This document shows, piece by piece, positions 24,302 to 32,997 of a stretch of DNA of 64,000 nt. The notes under the pieces were generated by a model. It had not been told where the DNA came from. It did no database searches and saw only the letters and a list, made by a program, of their open reading frames with translations. The number at the start of each line of letters is the position of its first letter. Position 1 is the first letter of the stretch. A program made the translations under genes and the position numbers. The stretch is taken from contig NZ_OMPO01000001.1 of assembly GCF_900292035.1 (NCBI RefSeq), positions 1,185,192-1,249,191 on the forward strand, in the 5' to 3' direction. This DNA is from Blastococcus sp. Marseille-P5729 (GTDB lineage: Bacteria > Actinomycetota > Actinomycetes > Mycobacteriales > Antricoccaceae).

Positions 24302-25594
24302 TCAGGCTCGCACGGTGTTCGCTAGCTTCTCCAGCAGAACGTCGGCCTCGTCGTCGGTGATGGTCAGCGGCGGGGCGACGATCAGGGCGTCGTTCACACC
24401 GCCGGTCGTCGGATAGAGAATCAGCCCGTTCGCCGCGGCCCGCGCCGCCACCTCCCGGGCCAGCACGCCTTGCGGGTCCGGCGCCCTGCCGGTCGCCTTG
24501 TCGGAGCTCAGCTCGATCGCTTGCAGCATCCCGAGGCCGCGGGCATCGACGACCAGGTCGCTGCGCTGCTGGATCTCGGCCAGGCCTGCGGCCAGACGCG
24601 GCGCGACTCGGGCAGCGTTCTCCAGCACGCCCTCCTCGCGGACCACCCGCAGCACCGCGAGCGCGGTGGCCGCCGACAGCGGGTTGCCGGCGTAGGTGTG
24701 GCCGCCCAGGATCCGTCCCGAGCCGGCGCGCAGCTGCTCGTGCACACGCGGGCTGACCAGCGCCGCGGCAATCGGCGTGTAGCCCGCCCCCAGGCCCTTG
24801 CCCATCACCGCGATGTCCGGCCGGACGCCGAACTGCTCAGCCGCCATCGCCGTCCCGCAGCGACCCATCCCGGTCATCACCTCGTCGGCGATGAACAGGC
24901 CCCCGAACTCGTCGCACAGCTCCTGCAGGCCTGGCAGATAGCCGGCCGGCGGCACGGTGGCCCCCATCGTGGCCCCGCCCACCGGCTCGACGACGATGCC
25001 CGCGAGGGTCTTGTCGTACTTCTCGAACAGCAGCCGGGCGGTGGCGAGCATGCCCGCCGTCCACTCGCTGTCGGAGCGGTCCCCACGATCACGGTAGGCG
25101 TACGGCTCCGGGAGTGACGGGAAGTCATGCACCAGGTTGAGGACCGCGTCCCGGCGTGCATTGCCCGACAGGCTCAGCCCGCCGAGGGTGTTGCCGTGGT
25201 AGCCGCGGCGGAAGGACAGGAACCAGGTGCGCTTGCGGTCGCCCCGCTCGCGATGGAACTGTACTGCGAGCTGGATCGCGGCCTCCGTCGCCTCTGAGCC
25301 CGAGCCGACGAACCACGCCGCGTCATATCCCGTGAACATGCACAGCGCGTCGGCCAGCTCGCGGAGCGGCTCGGTCGTGAATGCCGTGCGGTGCGCGAAG
25401 GTCAGCCGCGACGCCTGGTCACAGATCGCTCGGACGACGCGGGGGTGACCATGACCGATGTTGCTCACGATCGCGCCGGAGCAGCCATCGAGATAGCGCT
25501 TTCCTGCTACATCGGTGATCCAGACGCCTTCAGCGCGCACCGCGGTCGGCATCGGCGGGCCATTCAAGTCGTTCTGCAGCAAGCGACCAGACAC
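24302..25594 (-). CDS. Class III PLP-dependent aminotransferase
   Basis: 430 aa. GSGSEATEAAIQLAVQ (PLP phosphate-binding region), IADEVMTGMGRCG (Asp holding the pyridine nitrogen) and Lys266 in MGKGLGAGY (Schiff-base lysine) are all present, followed by HTYAGNPLSAATAL. Fold type I, omega-amino acid:pyruvate/beta-alanine aminotransferase group. The amino donor cannot be read from the sequence. It is convergent with the VOC gene and divergent from the SDR gene at 25668. Confidence 0.9.
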   Translation of the reverse strand: MSGRLLQNDLNGPPMPTAVRAEGVWITDVAGKRYLDGCSGAIVSNIGHGHPRVVRAICDQASRLTFAHRTAFTTEPLRELADALCMFTGYDAAWFVGSGSEATEAAIQLAVQFHRERGDRKRTWFLSFRRGYHGNTLGGLSLSGNARRDAVLNLVHDFPSLPEPYAYRDRGDRSDSEWTAGMLATARLLFEKYDKTLAGIVVEPVGGATMGATVPPAGYLPGLQELCDEFGGLFIADEVMTGMGRCGTAMAAEQFGVRPDIAVMGKGLGAGYTPIAAALVSPRVHEQLRAGSGRILGGHTYAGNPLSAATALAVLRVVREEGVLENAARVAPRLAAGLAEIQQRSDLVVDARGLGMLQAIELSSDKATGRAPDPQGVLAREVAARAAANGLILYPTTGGVNDALIVAPPLTITDDEADVLLEKLANTVRA

Positions 25595-25667
25595 GCTATC
25601 TCCTCCACGACCAGATGACCTTGGCCGTGATCATCCCGCATTCCGGCGCTCGTGGCAGAGTGAGCGC

Positions 25668-26462
25668 ATGAACGCACTCGAGAATCTGTTCGGACTGGGC
25701 GGCAAGGTCGCGATCGTCACCGGCGGTAGCCGGGGCATCGGCATGATGGCCGCGCGCGGCCTGCTGGACGCGGGCGCCCGCGTCTACATCGTCTCGCGCA
25801 AGGCGCAGGCGGTAGAGGAGGCGGTGTCAGAGCTCTCCGCGCACGGCGACGTCCTGGGGCTCTCTGCCGACCTCTCCAGCGCCGAGGCATGCACGGAGTT
25901 CGCGGCCGAGATCGCCGGGCGCGAGGACTCCCTCGACATCCTGGTCAACAACGCTGGTGCGACCTGGGGCGCCGACCTTGGCAGCTTCCCGGTCGAGGCC
26001 TGGGACAAGGTCTTCGACATCAACGTCAAGGCGCCGTTCTTCCTCACCGAGGCGCTCCTGCCGCTACTGGAGAAGAATGCCACCCAGGACGATCCGAGCC
26101 GTGTGGTCAACATCGGGTCCATCGACGGCATCCACGTGCCGCGGCACACTGCCTTCCCGTACGGGCCGAGCAAGGCCGCGATCCACCAGCTGACGCGGGT
26201 GCTGGCCTACAACCTGGGCGATCGGTACATCACCGTCAACGCCATCGCGCCAGGACCGTTCGAGTCGAAGATGATGGCCGCGACGCTCGCGGCGAAGGGA
26301 GACGCCATCGCAGCGTCCTCCCCGCTCGGCCGGATCGGGCGGCCCGACGACATCGCCGGCACCGTCGTGTACTTCTCGAGCCGCGCGGCGGCCTATGTCA
26401 CCGGCAGCGTCCTGGCGGTGGACGGCGGCATCGCGACCACCGCGGGACGCGACACCGACTGA
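25668..26462 (+). CDS. Short-chain dehydrogenase/reductase
   Basis: 264 aa from ATG 25668. Classical SDR: cofactor motif TGGSRGIG (about 19-26), NNAG (about 95-98), catalytic Ser in NIGSIDG, and Tyr/Lys in YGPSKAA. The end VTGSVLAVDGG is the standard C-terminal motif. It probably oxidises or reduces a hydroxyl/keto group with NAD(P)(H); Arg after the glycine motif hints at NADPH. Substrate unknown. Confidence 0.92.
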   Translation: MNALENLFGLGGKVAIVTGGSRGIGMMAARGLLDAGARVYIVSRKAQAVEEAVSELSAHGDVLGLSADLSSAEACTEFAAEIAGREDSLDILVNNAGATWGADLGSFPVEAWDKVFDINVKAPFFLTEALLPLLEKNATQDDPSRVVNIGSIDGIHVPRHTAFPYGPSKAAIHQLTRVLAYNLGDRYITVNAIAPGPFESKMMAATLAAKGDAIAASSPLGRIGRPDDIAGTVVYFSSRAAAYVTGSVLAVDGGIATTAGRDTD

Positions 26463-26511
26463 GCGGGCCCGTTACGAAAGCGCCCGAGCGTGTGGGACGG
26501 CGTCGTCCGCT

Positions 26512-26589
26512 GGACGATCCCGAACGCAACAATCGTCCGCGAACCACCTTCGCACCACGGCCAAGAGTCCGGACTTTTGCACCACGGCC
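26512..26589. repeat. Short repeats between SDR gene and the minus-strand membrane gene
   Basis: GGACGAT/ATCGTCC (26512-26518 and 26532-26538) is a 7-bp stem with a 13-nt loop. Downstream, GCACCACGGCC occurs twice (26552-26562 and 26579-26589), flanking the palindrome AGTCCGGACT, which is followed by TTTT. The palindrome plus T-run could act as a terminator for the SDR gene; the flanking direct repeats are unexplained. Confidence 0.35.
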
Positions 26590-26909
26590 TAGCCGATCGC
26601 GGGCGGGGTGTTGCCGTACTTCTGGCGTACCTTGCCCAGGTGGCCGACTGCGATCGTTCCGGCACCAGCAGCAAGGAGCATCGCGAGGATGTCGGAGAAC
26701 ACGCCGCCGCTGGTGAGCAGCAGCGCGACGGCCGCGGCACCTCCGGCCGCGCCGACGGTCTTCCACTGCGACTTGACGTAGTCATTGACCGGCTTGCCCG
26801 CGGCGCCTCGAGACTTGGCTGCCTTGTCGAGCAGGAGCAGGTATCCGGCGTTCCCGGCGACGGCCAGGATTCCGGCGACCGCGACGATCACGGCAATCAG
26901 GTGGATCAT
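26589..26909 (-). CDS. Small hypothetical membrane protein
   Basis: 106 aa from ATG 26909 (MIHLIAVIVAVAGILAVAGN). Hydrophobic segments lie at about 2-22, 53-70 and 74-92, separated by a charged loop (LLDKAAKSRGAAGKPVNDYVKSQWK). Not recognised. It lies 43 nt downstream of the metallo-hydrolase gene on the same strand and may share its transcript. Confidence 0.6.
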   Translation of the reverse strand: MIHLIAVIVAVAGILAVAGNAGYLLLLDKAAKSRGAAGKPVNDYVKSQWKTVGAAGGAAAVALLLTSGGVFSDILAMLLAAGAGTIAVGHLGKVRQKYGNTPPAIG

Positions 26910-26952
26910 GACTCGTTCAACGAGACTCGGCACCCGGTTGTTCCGGGCGCGG

Positions 26953-28014
26953 TTACGACCCAGCGAGGTGCCAGCGGTTTGTCTCACCGGGATCGGTGCG
27001 CACAGCGCCACGCTGCTGAAGCAGCTCGATGTGCGAGACCGCCTCGCCGAGCGCGGCTCGCCGCTCCGGGAATTGGAAGGTGCTCCACGGCCGGGTCCAG
27101 GTCAGCCGCTGGGAGATCTCCCACGTGGTGACGCCCGGCTGGTCACGAACGATCTCCACCAGCTCGGCCAGCCGCTCCTCGTGGTGCTCAGCCAGCTCCT
27201 CGGCGCGGGCGCGAATGCCGGCGTACCGGTACTCGTGACCCGGCAGACCCTCCAGGTCGGCGATGGTGTCGGCGACCTTCGCCACCTTGGTGAGCGAGTC
27301 GAGGTACTTCGCCAGCGCATCCGGCGGGTTGTTGGAGTGCACGGAGATGTTCGGCGTAATGCGTGGCAGGACGTGGTCACCGGTGAACATCACCTTGCGG
27401 CCGGCGTCCACGAAGCACATGTGTCCGGGAGTGTGGCCCGGCGTCCAGACGCCGTCGAGCTCCCAGCCGGGCAGGTCCAGGCGCTGGCCGTCCTCGACGA
27501 GGATGTCCGGCGGCGAGTGATCGACGAACTTGCGGAAGTCGCCGACCTCTCGCTGCATGTGCTGGCGCTCGTCGTCCGGGACGCCGTGCTGGACGCCGTG
27601 GAAGTCGGCCTCCATCTGCCAGTGGACCTCCTGACCCGGGTCGATCATCAGCGTCTGCGCCTCGGCGACGTGCAGCACGATCCGCGCGCCGGTCTCCTCG
27701 CGGAGTCGTTTGGCCAGCCCGAAGTGGTCGGGATGCACGTGCGTGACGAGCACGTCCTTGATGTCCCCGATCGCGTAACCGCCCTGCCGCAGCCCGGCCT
27801 CGAGCGCGTCGTAGGACTTCTGGTCGTTCCATCCGGCATCGATGATCGCGATGCCGTCTGTCAGCTCGAGGACGTAGACCAGCACGTACCGCAGCGGCCG
27901 GATCGGGATCTCAACCGGAATCGACCACAGGCCCGGCTGGACCTCCTCGACCGGCGGCAGGACCCGATCGACCCACGCCTGCTTCTGCTTGTGTCCGGTG
28001 ACCTCCGCAGCCAT
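26953..28014 (-). CDS. MBL-fold metallo-hydrolase
   Basis: 353 aa. The metal-binding motif THVHPDH is at 91-97, a second His occurs in GHTPGHMCF (near 190), and an Asp in MFTGDHVLP, giving the usual binuclear zinc site. The C-terminal 110 residues form a helical extension (EERLAELVEIVRDQPGVTTWEISQRLTW...), as in LACTB2-like or glyoxalase II-related hydrolases with a winged-helix tail. Likely hydrolyses an ester or thioester; substrate unknown. Confidence 0.87.
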   Translation of the reverse strand: MAAEVTGHKQKQAWVDRVLPPVEEVQPGLWSIPVEIPIRPLRYVLVYVLELTDGIAIIDAGWNDQKSYDALEAGLRQGGYAIGDIKDVLVTHVHPDHFGLAKRLREETGARIVLHVAEAQTLMIDPGQEVHWQMEADFHGVQHGVPDDERQHMQREVGDFRKFVDHSPPDILVEDGQRLDLPGWELDGVWTPGHTPGHMCFVDAGRKVMFTGDHVLPRITPNISVHSNNPPDALAKYLDSLTKVAKVADTIADLEGLPGHEYRYAGIRARAEELAEHHEERLAELVEIVRDQPGVTTWEISQRLTWTRPWSTFQFPERRAALGEAVSHIELLQQRGAVRTDPGETNRWHLAGS

Positions 28015-28125
28015 CTGAACTCCTTCGGGTCGGGATTCCAGCCGACGTTACGCCCCACCCGAACCGGGATCATTAGCACCCCTCACTAAATCGGCGACCG
28101 GCCGAGCGGCGCGGCGGCACTTGAG

Positions 28126-28134
28126 TTGTCCACA
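28126..28134 (+). other. Single DnaA-box-like sequence
   Basis: TTGTCCACA matches the actinobacterial DnaA box exactly. It is isolated in the 205-nt divergent gap between the metallo-hydrolase and the next membrane protein. One 9-mer can occur by chance, and no other origin features are present. Confidence 0.25.
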
Positions 28135-28219
28135 GGCACGGACGGGCGGTCGACACCGGGCGGCGTGGCTGCGACTCTGAGGCCACTGGCGATCGTCGTC
28201 CGAGCAGAGGAGCGCCACC

Positions 28220-28792
28220 GTGCCCTACGACAACTACGCCTGGCCCCCGCCGCCGTCCGGGCCGTCGGCCCAACCCGGGGACTTCGGCTGGCTCTTCATC
28301 GTGGACGTCGGCGTCACCGTGTTCATGGTGCTCGGGCCGTCGCTGGCCGGTTACGCCGGCTGGGGCCTCTACGCGTTCGTGCTGATCGGGCTGATCCTCG
28401 GGAGTGTGCTTGTCGATCTGTCGCGCTCGGTGCAACGGGCCGCGAGCGTGGTCGGCGCGCGCACGCTGGTGCTGCACGGCCTGGCGTGGGTGGCGATGGC
28501 GGCCATCGGGTACTTCCTGCCCGACTCGGACGACGTCGGCACCGGCTCGCTCTACACCGCCTCGTTCGGCGCGCTGCACGACAGCCCGGACGACGCGCTC
28601 CGATTCACCGGCACGGCCGCCGCGTACGCGGTGGGCGCCCTGCTGCTGATGGCGGTGGCGACGACCTGGTCGCTGTCCCGAGACAAGCGGCGGGCCGCTG
28701 CAACTGACATCGGCAACCCGCCCGACCCAGGCGATCCGCTCTGCGCGGACGACGTGGCAGCCGGCGAGGACTCGCCCGGTGGTGCGCCGTAA
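28220..28792 (+). CDS. Hypothetical four-TM membrane protein
   Basis: 190 aa, GTG start. After a proline-rich N-terminal stretch (PPPPSGPSAQPG), hydrophobic helices lie at about 26-45, 48-68, 85-102 and 138-155, with a soluble loop of about 30 residues before the last. The C-terminal tail is acidic. No family recognised. Stop lies 8 nt from the convergent stop at 28801. Confidence 0.6.
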   Translation: MPYDNYAWPPPPSGPSAQPGDFGWLFIVDVGVTVFMVLGPSLAGYAGWGLYAFVLIGLILGSVLVDLSRSVQRAASVVGARTLVLHGLAWVAMAAIGYFLPDSDDVGTGSLYTASFGALHDSPDDALRFTGTAAAYAVGALLLMAVATTWSLSRDKRRAAATDIGNPPDPGDPLCADDVAAGEDSPGGAP

Positions 28793-28800
28793 CAGGATCG

Positions 28801-29694
28801 CTAGTTCCAGGACTCCAGGCGGGCGACGTCCTCCCAGGTCGAGATGTACTCCTGATAGGCAGTCAGCGCCTGCTCCAGGTCGCCGTCCTTGAGGTGGGCG
28901 ATCGAGTCGGAGGCCAGGGCCATCGAGTCGTCGCCATCCTCGCTGAGGCTGACGACGAGCGGTCCGAGCGAGCCGTAGTCGAGCTCGACCATCGAATCCT
29001 GATCGAAGGTGCCCAGCCAGCGCACGGCGACGTCGAGATCAGAGATGAACGGAGTGGCGCCGAAGGTGTCGGTGATCAGCGCGTAGGCCTCTTCTCCCCG
29101 GCGGACGGCGGTCGCCACCGGCGCTCGGTAGACCAGCGACTCGAGGTCCGCGGTGGGAACGGCGTCCTCACGGCAGAACAGCAGCGACCACCAGAACGGC
29201 ACGTCCCAGCTCGCGGTGAGCATGTGGTCCTTGGCATCGGACCCGCGGGTGGCGCGCGGCCGCAGCTGGCGTCCGGCTGCCTGGCGCCGTACGGCCCGGC
29301 CGAAGGTGAGGTCGCTGAGCGGGAAGGGCAGCGCCCACTCCGAGTCGATGATCGCCTGCAGGGCGCGCGAGTGGGTGTCCAGCGGGCACACCACGAGGTT
29401 GCCGGACCACTCGGCGACCAACGCCTCCTCGTCGACCTCGAGCCGCCCGAAGTCCAGACGCGTGCTGATCACGGCCTGCAGCATGGCGCCGCGCTCACGC
29501 TCAAGCGATCCGGTGGCCCGCTCGCGGTTGGCATACCGCATCCACCGGGCCCGCTCGGCCGGGTGGAAGGCCCACACGGGCTCGTACACCCGCAGCGAGC
29601 TCTTGTACGAAACGAACACGTTCTGACGATAGTGCGCGCAGCGCTCCGGTAGCCGGATTTCGCCCTGAGCGCAACCTGTGGCCGTGACACGCAT
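28801..29694 (-). CDS. Hypothetical soluble protein, no family recognised
   Basis: 297 aa from ATG 29694; the frame continues upstream, but that part overlaps the DUF3073 gene antisense and is arginine-rich. It contains conserved-looking aromatic blocks (RQNVFVSYKSSLRVYEPVWAFHPAERARWMRYANRE, WDVPFWWSLLFCREDAVPTADLESLVYRAPV) and an acidic C-terminal end. No signal peptide or TM helix. Mixed alpha/beta by eye; function unknown. Confidence 0.6.
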   Translation of the reverse strand: MRVTATGCAQGEIRLPERCAHYRQNVFVSYKSSLRVYEPVWAFHPAERARWMRYANRERATGSLERERGAMLQAVISTRLDFGRLEVDEEALVAEWSGNLVVCPLDTHSRALQAIIDSEWALPFPLSDLTFGRAVRRQAAGRQLRPRATRGSDAKDHMLTASWDVPFWWSLLFCREDAVPTADLESLVYRAPVATAVRRGEEAYALITDTFGATPFISDLDVAVRWLGTFDQDSMVELDYGSLGPLVVSLSEDGDDSMALASDSIAHLKDGDLEQALTAYQEYISTWEDVARLESWN

Positions 29695-29819
29695 TCCAAA
29701 GGGGTCGCACCAGGTGGGCGAAGCGAGGAAAGACAGGTAGTCTTGTCGGCACGATATGACTAATGGATCCGGGGCAGCAGTTTTCCTGCGCCCCGCACTG
29801 CGTATGAGGGGGTCGAGCC

Positions 29820-30038
29820 ATGGGGCGCGGCCGTGCAAAGGCAAAGCAGACCAAGGTCGCTCGCGAGCTGAAGTACTTCTCGCCGGACACTGACCTGAGC
29901 GCATTGCAGCGCGAGCTGGGTGGGGCGGCAGCCACCACCAGCGAGGCGGACTACGACGATGATCCGTACGCGGATCTCGCCGACAAGTACGCCGACTACG
30001 ACGACGAGCCCGGTTCAGGCCGGCGTTCCGTAGGCTGA
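29820..30038 (+). CDS. DUF3073 family protein
   Basis: 72 aa. MGRGRAKAKQTKVARELKY with FSPDTDLSALQRELGG is the DUF3073 signature, and the tail is rich in Asp and Tyr (ADYDDDPYADLADKYADYDDE). In actinobacteria this family is widely found next to purM, as here (convergent, 90 nt apart). Small, charged and uncharacterised. Confidence 0.88.
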   Translation: MGRGRAKAKQTKVARELKYFSPDTDLSALQRELGGAAATTSEADYDDDPYADLADKYADYDDEPGSGRRSVG

Positions 30039-30075
30039 TCTAGTCACTCCCGGCGTACGCCGGTCATCTGAAGAC

Positions 30076-30101
30076 AACGTCGGGCCGGACGGCCCGACGT
30101 T
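30076..30101. terminator. Bidirectional terminator between DUF3073 and purM
   Basis: AACGTCGGGCC (30076-30086) and GGCCCGACGTT (30091-30101) form a perfect 11-bp stem with a 4-nt loop, midway between two convergent genes. A weak T-rich stretch follows. Confidence 0.75.
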
Positions 30102-30128
30102 CGTACGTCTCTCCACCTGCGCAGGTGG

Positions 30129-31184
30129 TCAGGCGTGGGTGCCGACGAGCGTGGTCGGATTCCCGTCGCCAGCCGTGACCTCGCCGCAGACCCACGAGTC
30201 GATCCCTGCTTCGATGAGGTGCTCGAGTGCGAGGTCGGCGTCCGCCTGCGGCAGGACGGCGATCATCCCGACGCCTACGTTGAAGGCTCGCTCGGCCTCG
30301 TCCTGCGCGATGCCGCCGGCGCGCGCGATCAGCTCGATCACCGGCGGCACCGACCACGTGGACCGGTCGACCGTAGCGGCCAGGCCAGGCGGCAGCACCC
30401 GCGGCAGGTTGCCCGGAATCCCACCGCCGGTCACGTGGCACATCGCGTGGACGTCGGCCTTGGGCAGCAGGCTGAGCAGCGGCAGGGTGTAGATGCGGGT
30501 CGGCTCGAGCAGCACCTCCCCGAGCGGACGATCCAGCTCCTGCGGTGTGGCGTGCAGATCGAGGCCGGCGTCCGCGACGACCTTGCGGACCAGGCTGTAC
30601 CCGTTGGAGTGGAAGCCCGAGGACGCCATCGCGACCAGCACGTCGCCGGCCCGCACCCGCTCTGGTCCGAGGACGTCGTCCGCCTCGACGATGCCGGTCG
30701 CGCAGGCCGCGACGTCGTACTCGTCGGAAGCCATCAGCCCCGGGTGCTCGGCGGTCTCACCACCGACCAGCGCCGTCCCGGCCATCCGGCACCCGTCGGC
30801 GATGCCGCCGACGATCGCGGCGATGCGCTCGGGCACCACCTTGCCGCACGCGATGTAGTCCTGCAGATAGAGGGGTTCGGCACCGCACACGACCAGGTCA
30901 TCGACGACCATCGCGACGAGGTCCTGCCCGATCGTGTCGTGCTTGTCGAGCTGCTGGGCGATGGCGATCTTGGTGCCCACACCGTCGGTCGACGAGGCCA
31001 GCAGCGGCTGGCGGTACTTGGCCACGTCGAGCCGGAAGAGCCCCGCGAACCCGCCGAGCCCACCGACGACTTCGGGGCGGGTGGCGGTCGCGACCTTGGA
31101 CTTCATCAGTTCGACGGCGCGATCACCGGCCTCCAGGTCGACGCCTGCTGCGGCGTACGTCGCTGACTTCGAAGCCTCGGTCAT
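30129..31184 (-). CDS. purM: Phosphoribosylformylglycinamidine cyclo-ligase (AIR synthetase)
   Basis: 351 aa from ATG 31184, preceded by GAAAGGTG; a longer frame upstream is not supported. Characteristic segments: YAAAGVDLEAGDRAVELMK, STDGVGTKIAIA, GGETAEHPG and HVTGGGIPGNLPRVLP. Step 5 of purine synthesis, closing the imidazole ring of FGAM to AIR with ATP. Its start faces a REP-like palindrome and the divergent aminotransferase. purF, normally upstream in actinobacteria, lies 1.8 kb away with the aminotransferase between them. Confidence 0.96.
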   Translation of the reverse strand: MTEASKSATYAAAGVDLEAGDRAVELMKSKVATATRPEVVGGLGGFAGLFRLDVAKYRQPLLASSTDGVGTKIAIAQQLDKHDTIGQDLVAMVVDDLVVCGAEPLYLQDYIACGKVVPERIAAIVGGIADGCRMAGTALVGGETAEHPGLMASDEYDVAACATGIVEADDVLGPERVRAGDVLVAMASSGFHSNGYSLVRKVVADAGLDLHATPQELDRPLGEVLLEPTRIYTLPLLSLLPKADVHAMCHVTGGGIPGNLPRVLPPGLAATVDRSTWSVPPVIELIARAGGIAQDEAERAFNVGVGMIAVLPQADADLALEHLIEAGIDSWVCGEVTAGDGNPTTLVGTHA

Positions 31185-31278
31185 AGGACACCTTTCTCGC
31201 ACCTGCTCGTCTCTCCAGTCTGCCGCACGGCGTGGGTCACAGCCGGACGCGGTGGCTCCCCGCCCGCTGGGCCCGGAT

Positions 31279-31329
31279 GCGGTGGCTTTCACCCCGCTAC
31301 GAGCGATCTAGCGTGGTACAACCCACCGC
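31279..31329. repeat. REP-like palindromic element, copy 1
   Basis: Two 21-nt arms (31279-31299 and 31309-31329) around a 9-nt loop, matching at 17 of 21 positions; core GCGGTGG(C/G)TT..ACC..GCTA. Copy 2 at 47459-47509 has the same core, arm length and loop length. Additional half-like units (GCGGTGG) occur at 31249 and as part of the left arm. It lies in the purM/aminotransferase divergent gap, 24 nt from the latter's start. Confidence 0.6.
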
Positions 31330-31352
31330 GAGCAACCCACTACGATCGGGGC

Positions 31353-32552
31353 ATGGCTCTCTTCTCCTCCGTCACCGAGGCACCGCGCGACCCGATCCTG
31401 GGGCTCACCGAGGCGTTCAACGCCGACGACAACCCGCAGAAGGTCAACCTCGCCGTCGGGGTGTACTACGACGACGACGGCAAGATCCCGCTGCTGGAGT
31501 GCGTGCGGGCCGCCGAGCAGCAGCTTGCCGCCAACCCCTCCGCCCGTGGCTACCTACCGATCGACGGCATGAAGGCCTACGACAACGCGGTGAAGTCGTT
31601 GGTGTTCGGCGAGGACGTCGATCCCGACCGCATCGCGACGGCGCAGACCCTCGGCGGCACGGGCGCGCTGAGGGTGGGAGCCGACTTCCTGCGGCGCCTC
31701 TACCCCGGCGCGAAGGTACTGCTCAGCGATCCGTCCTGGGAGAACCACCGCGGCGTGTTCAGCACCGCCGGCTTCGACGTCGAGACCTACCCCTACTACG
31801 ACGCGGACGCTCGCGGCGTCCGCGTCGACGACATGCTAAGCACCCTGTCGCAGGCCGCGGCCGGCACGATCGTCGTCCTGCACGCCTGCTGCCACAACCC
31901 GACCGGCTACGACCTGACCGATGAGCAGTGGGACCAGGTCGTTGCGGTCGTGCAGGACCGCGGTTTGGTGCCCTTCCTCGACATGGCCTACCAGGGCTTC
32001 GGCGACGGCATTGCCGAGGACGGCGCGGTCATCGGCAGGTTCGCCGCGGCCGACATCGACTTCCTCGCGGCCACCTCGTTCTCGAAGAACTTCAGCCTCT
32101 ACGGCGAGCGGGTCGGCGGTCTGTCGGCATTCTGCTCGGACCCCGAGGAGGCCAAGCGGGTGCTGTCGCAACTGAAGGTGCTGATCCGCACCAACTACTC
32201 CAACCCGCCCACGCACGGGGCCGCGGTGGTGTCGACGGTGCTCACGGACGACGCGCTGCGAGCGAAGTGGCAGACCGAGCTCGCGGGCATGCGCGACCGG
32301 ATCCGGGATGTGCGCTCGTCGCTGGTCGAGGGCCTGCAGGCCGCTGGAGTCACCGACGACGTCGAGTACATCACGACCCAGCGCGGCATGTTCTCCTACT
32401 CGGGGTTGAGCAAGGAGCAGATGGAGCGGCTGCGCTCGGAGTTCGGCGTGTACGGCACCGACACGGGCCGCATCTGCGTGGCGGCGATCAATAAGGGCAA
32501 CATCGACCACGTGGTCAAGGCGATCGCCGCCGTCCTCCAGCGGACCCATTGA
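31353..32552 (+). CDS. Class I aspartate/aromatic aminotransferase (AspC/TyrB-like)
   Basis: 399 aa. Close to the proteobacterial aspartate/tyrosine aminotransferase type: PRDPILGLTEAFNADDNPQKVNLAVGVYYDD at the start, the HACCHNPTGYDLT segment (Asn contacting PLP), Lys245 in SFSKNFSLYGERVGG (Schiff base), and IRTNYSNPPTHGAAVV. Transfers amino groups between aspartate or aromatic amino acids and 2-oxoglutarate. Most actinobacterial AspATs are of a different subgroup, so this copy may have been acquired. It splits purM from purF. Confidence 0.92.
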   Translation: MALFSSVTEAPRDPILGLTEAFNADDNPQKVNLAVGVYYDDDGKIPLLECVRAAEQQLAANPSARGYLPIDGMKAYDNAVKSLVFGEDVDPDRIATAQTLGGTGALRVGADFLRRLYPGAKVLLSDPSWENHRGVFSTAGFDVETYPYYDADARGVRVDDMLSTLSQAAAGTIVVLHACCHNPTGYDLTDEQWDQVVAVVQDRGLVPFLDMAYQGFGDGIAEDGAVIGRFAAADIDFLAATSFSKNFSLYGERVGGLSAFCSDPEEAKRVLSQLKVLIRTNYSNPPTHGAAVVSTVLTDDALRAKWQTELAGMRDRIRDVRSSLVEGLQAAGVTDDVEYITTQRGMFSYSGLSKEQMERLRSEFGVYGTDTGRICVAAINKGNIDHVVKAIAAVLQRTH

Positions 32553-32606
32553 TGGCCGAGCCGACTGCACACGAGCTCCGATGAGCCGGAATCGCTCTCG
32601 CTACTG

Positions 32607-32954
32607 TTGATTCCTGCAGCGCTGACCAACGCCGGCATCGGGCCCTACCGCGCGCAGGCGTGGCTGGCCGGCGCCGCGGTCTGGGTATTGATCGCGGCTA
32701 TCCCGGCGTGCGGCGGCGCCGTCCTGGCTATGACGTTCAACGACCTCGGACCGCAGGTGCGCCGCTGGCATGCAGTCGCGATCGTGGCGGGTGCTGTCGC
32801 GGTGGCCGGGGTCTGGCTGTTGACCCTGATTTTGGCCGGGCGCTCCGACGGCGAGCTGGACGTCTTCTCCCCCGGGCTGCTGTCGTTGACGTTCGGCGTC
32901 GGCCTCGCGATCGCCGTGTTGCTAGCAATCACGACCCACCCGATTGCGGGCTGA
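32607..32954 (+). CDS. Hypothetical three-TM membrane protein
   Basis: 115 aa with hydrophobic helices at about 17-42, 50-72 and 86-108. Not recognised. It lies 54 nt after the aminotransferase stop, and its own stop is embedded in the first base pairs of a strong hairpin. Confidence 0.5.
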   Translation: MIPAALTNAGIGPYRAQAWLAGAAVWVLIAAIPACGGAVLAMTFNDLGPQVRRWHAVAIVAGAVAVAGVWLLTLILAGRSDGELDVFSPGLLSLTFGVGLAIAVLLAITTHPIAG

Positions 32955-32979
32955 CGCGCTCCCTGCAGCGAGCGCGTCA
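32952..32979. terminator. Hairpin between membrane protein gene and purF
   Basis: TGACGCGCTC (32952-32961) and GAGCGCGTCA (32970-32979) form a perfect 10-bp stem, loop 8 nt, followed by TTCC. It lies between convergent stops and should terminate the plus-strand unit and perhaps purF. Confidence 0.7.
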
Positions 32980-32997
32980 TTCCAACATCGACGAGGG

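Noticed and set aside
28126-28134. Replication origin
   Set aside because: One DnaA-box match only; no dnaA, dnaN or box cluster nearby.
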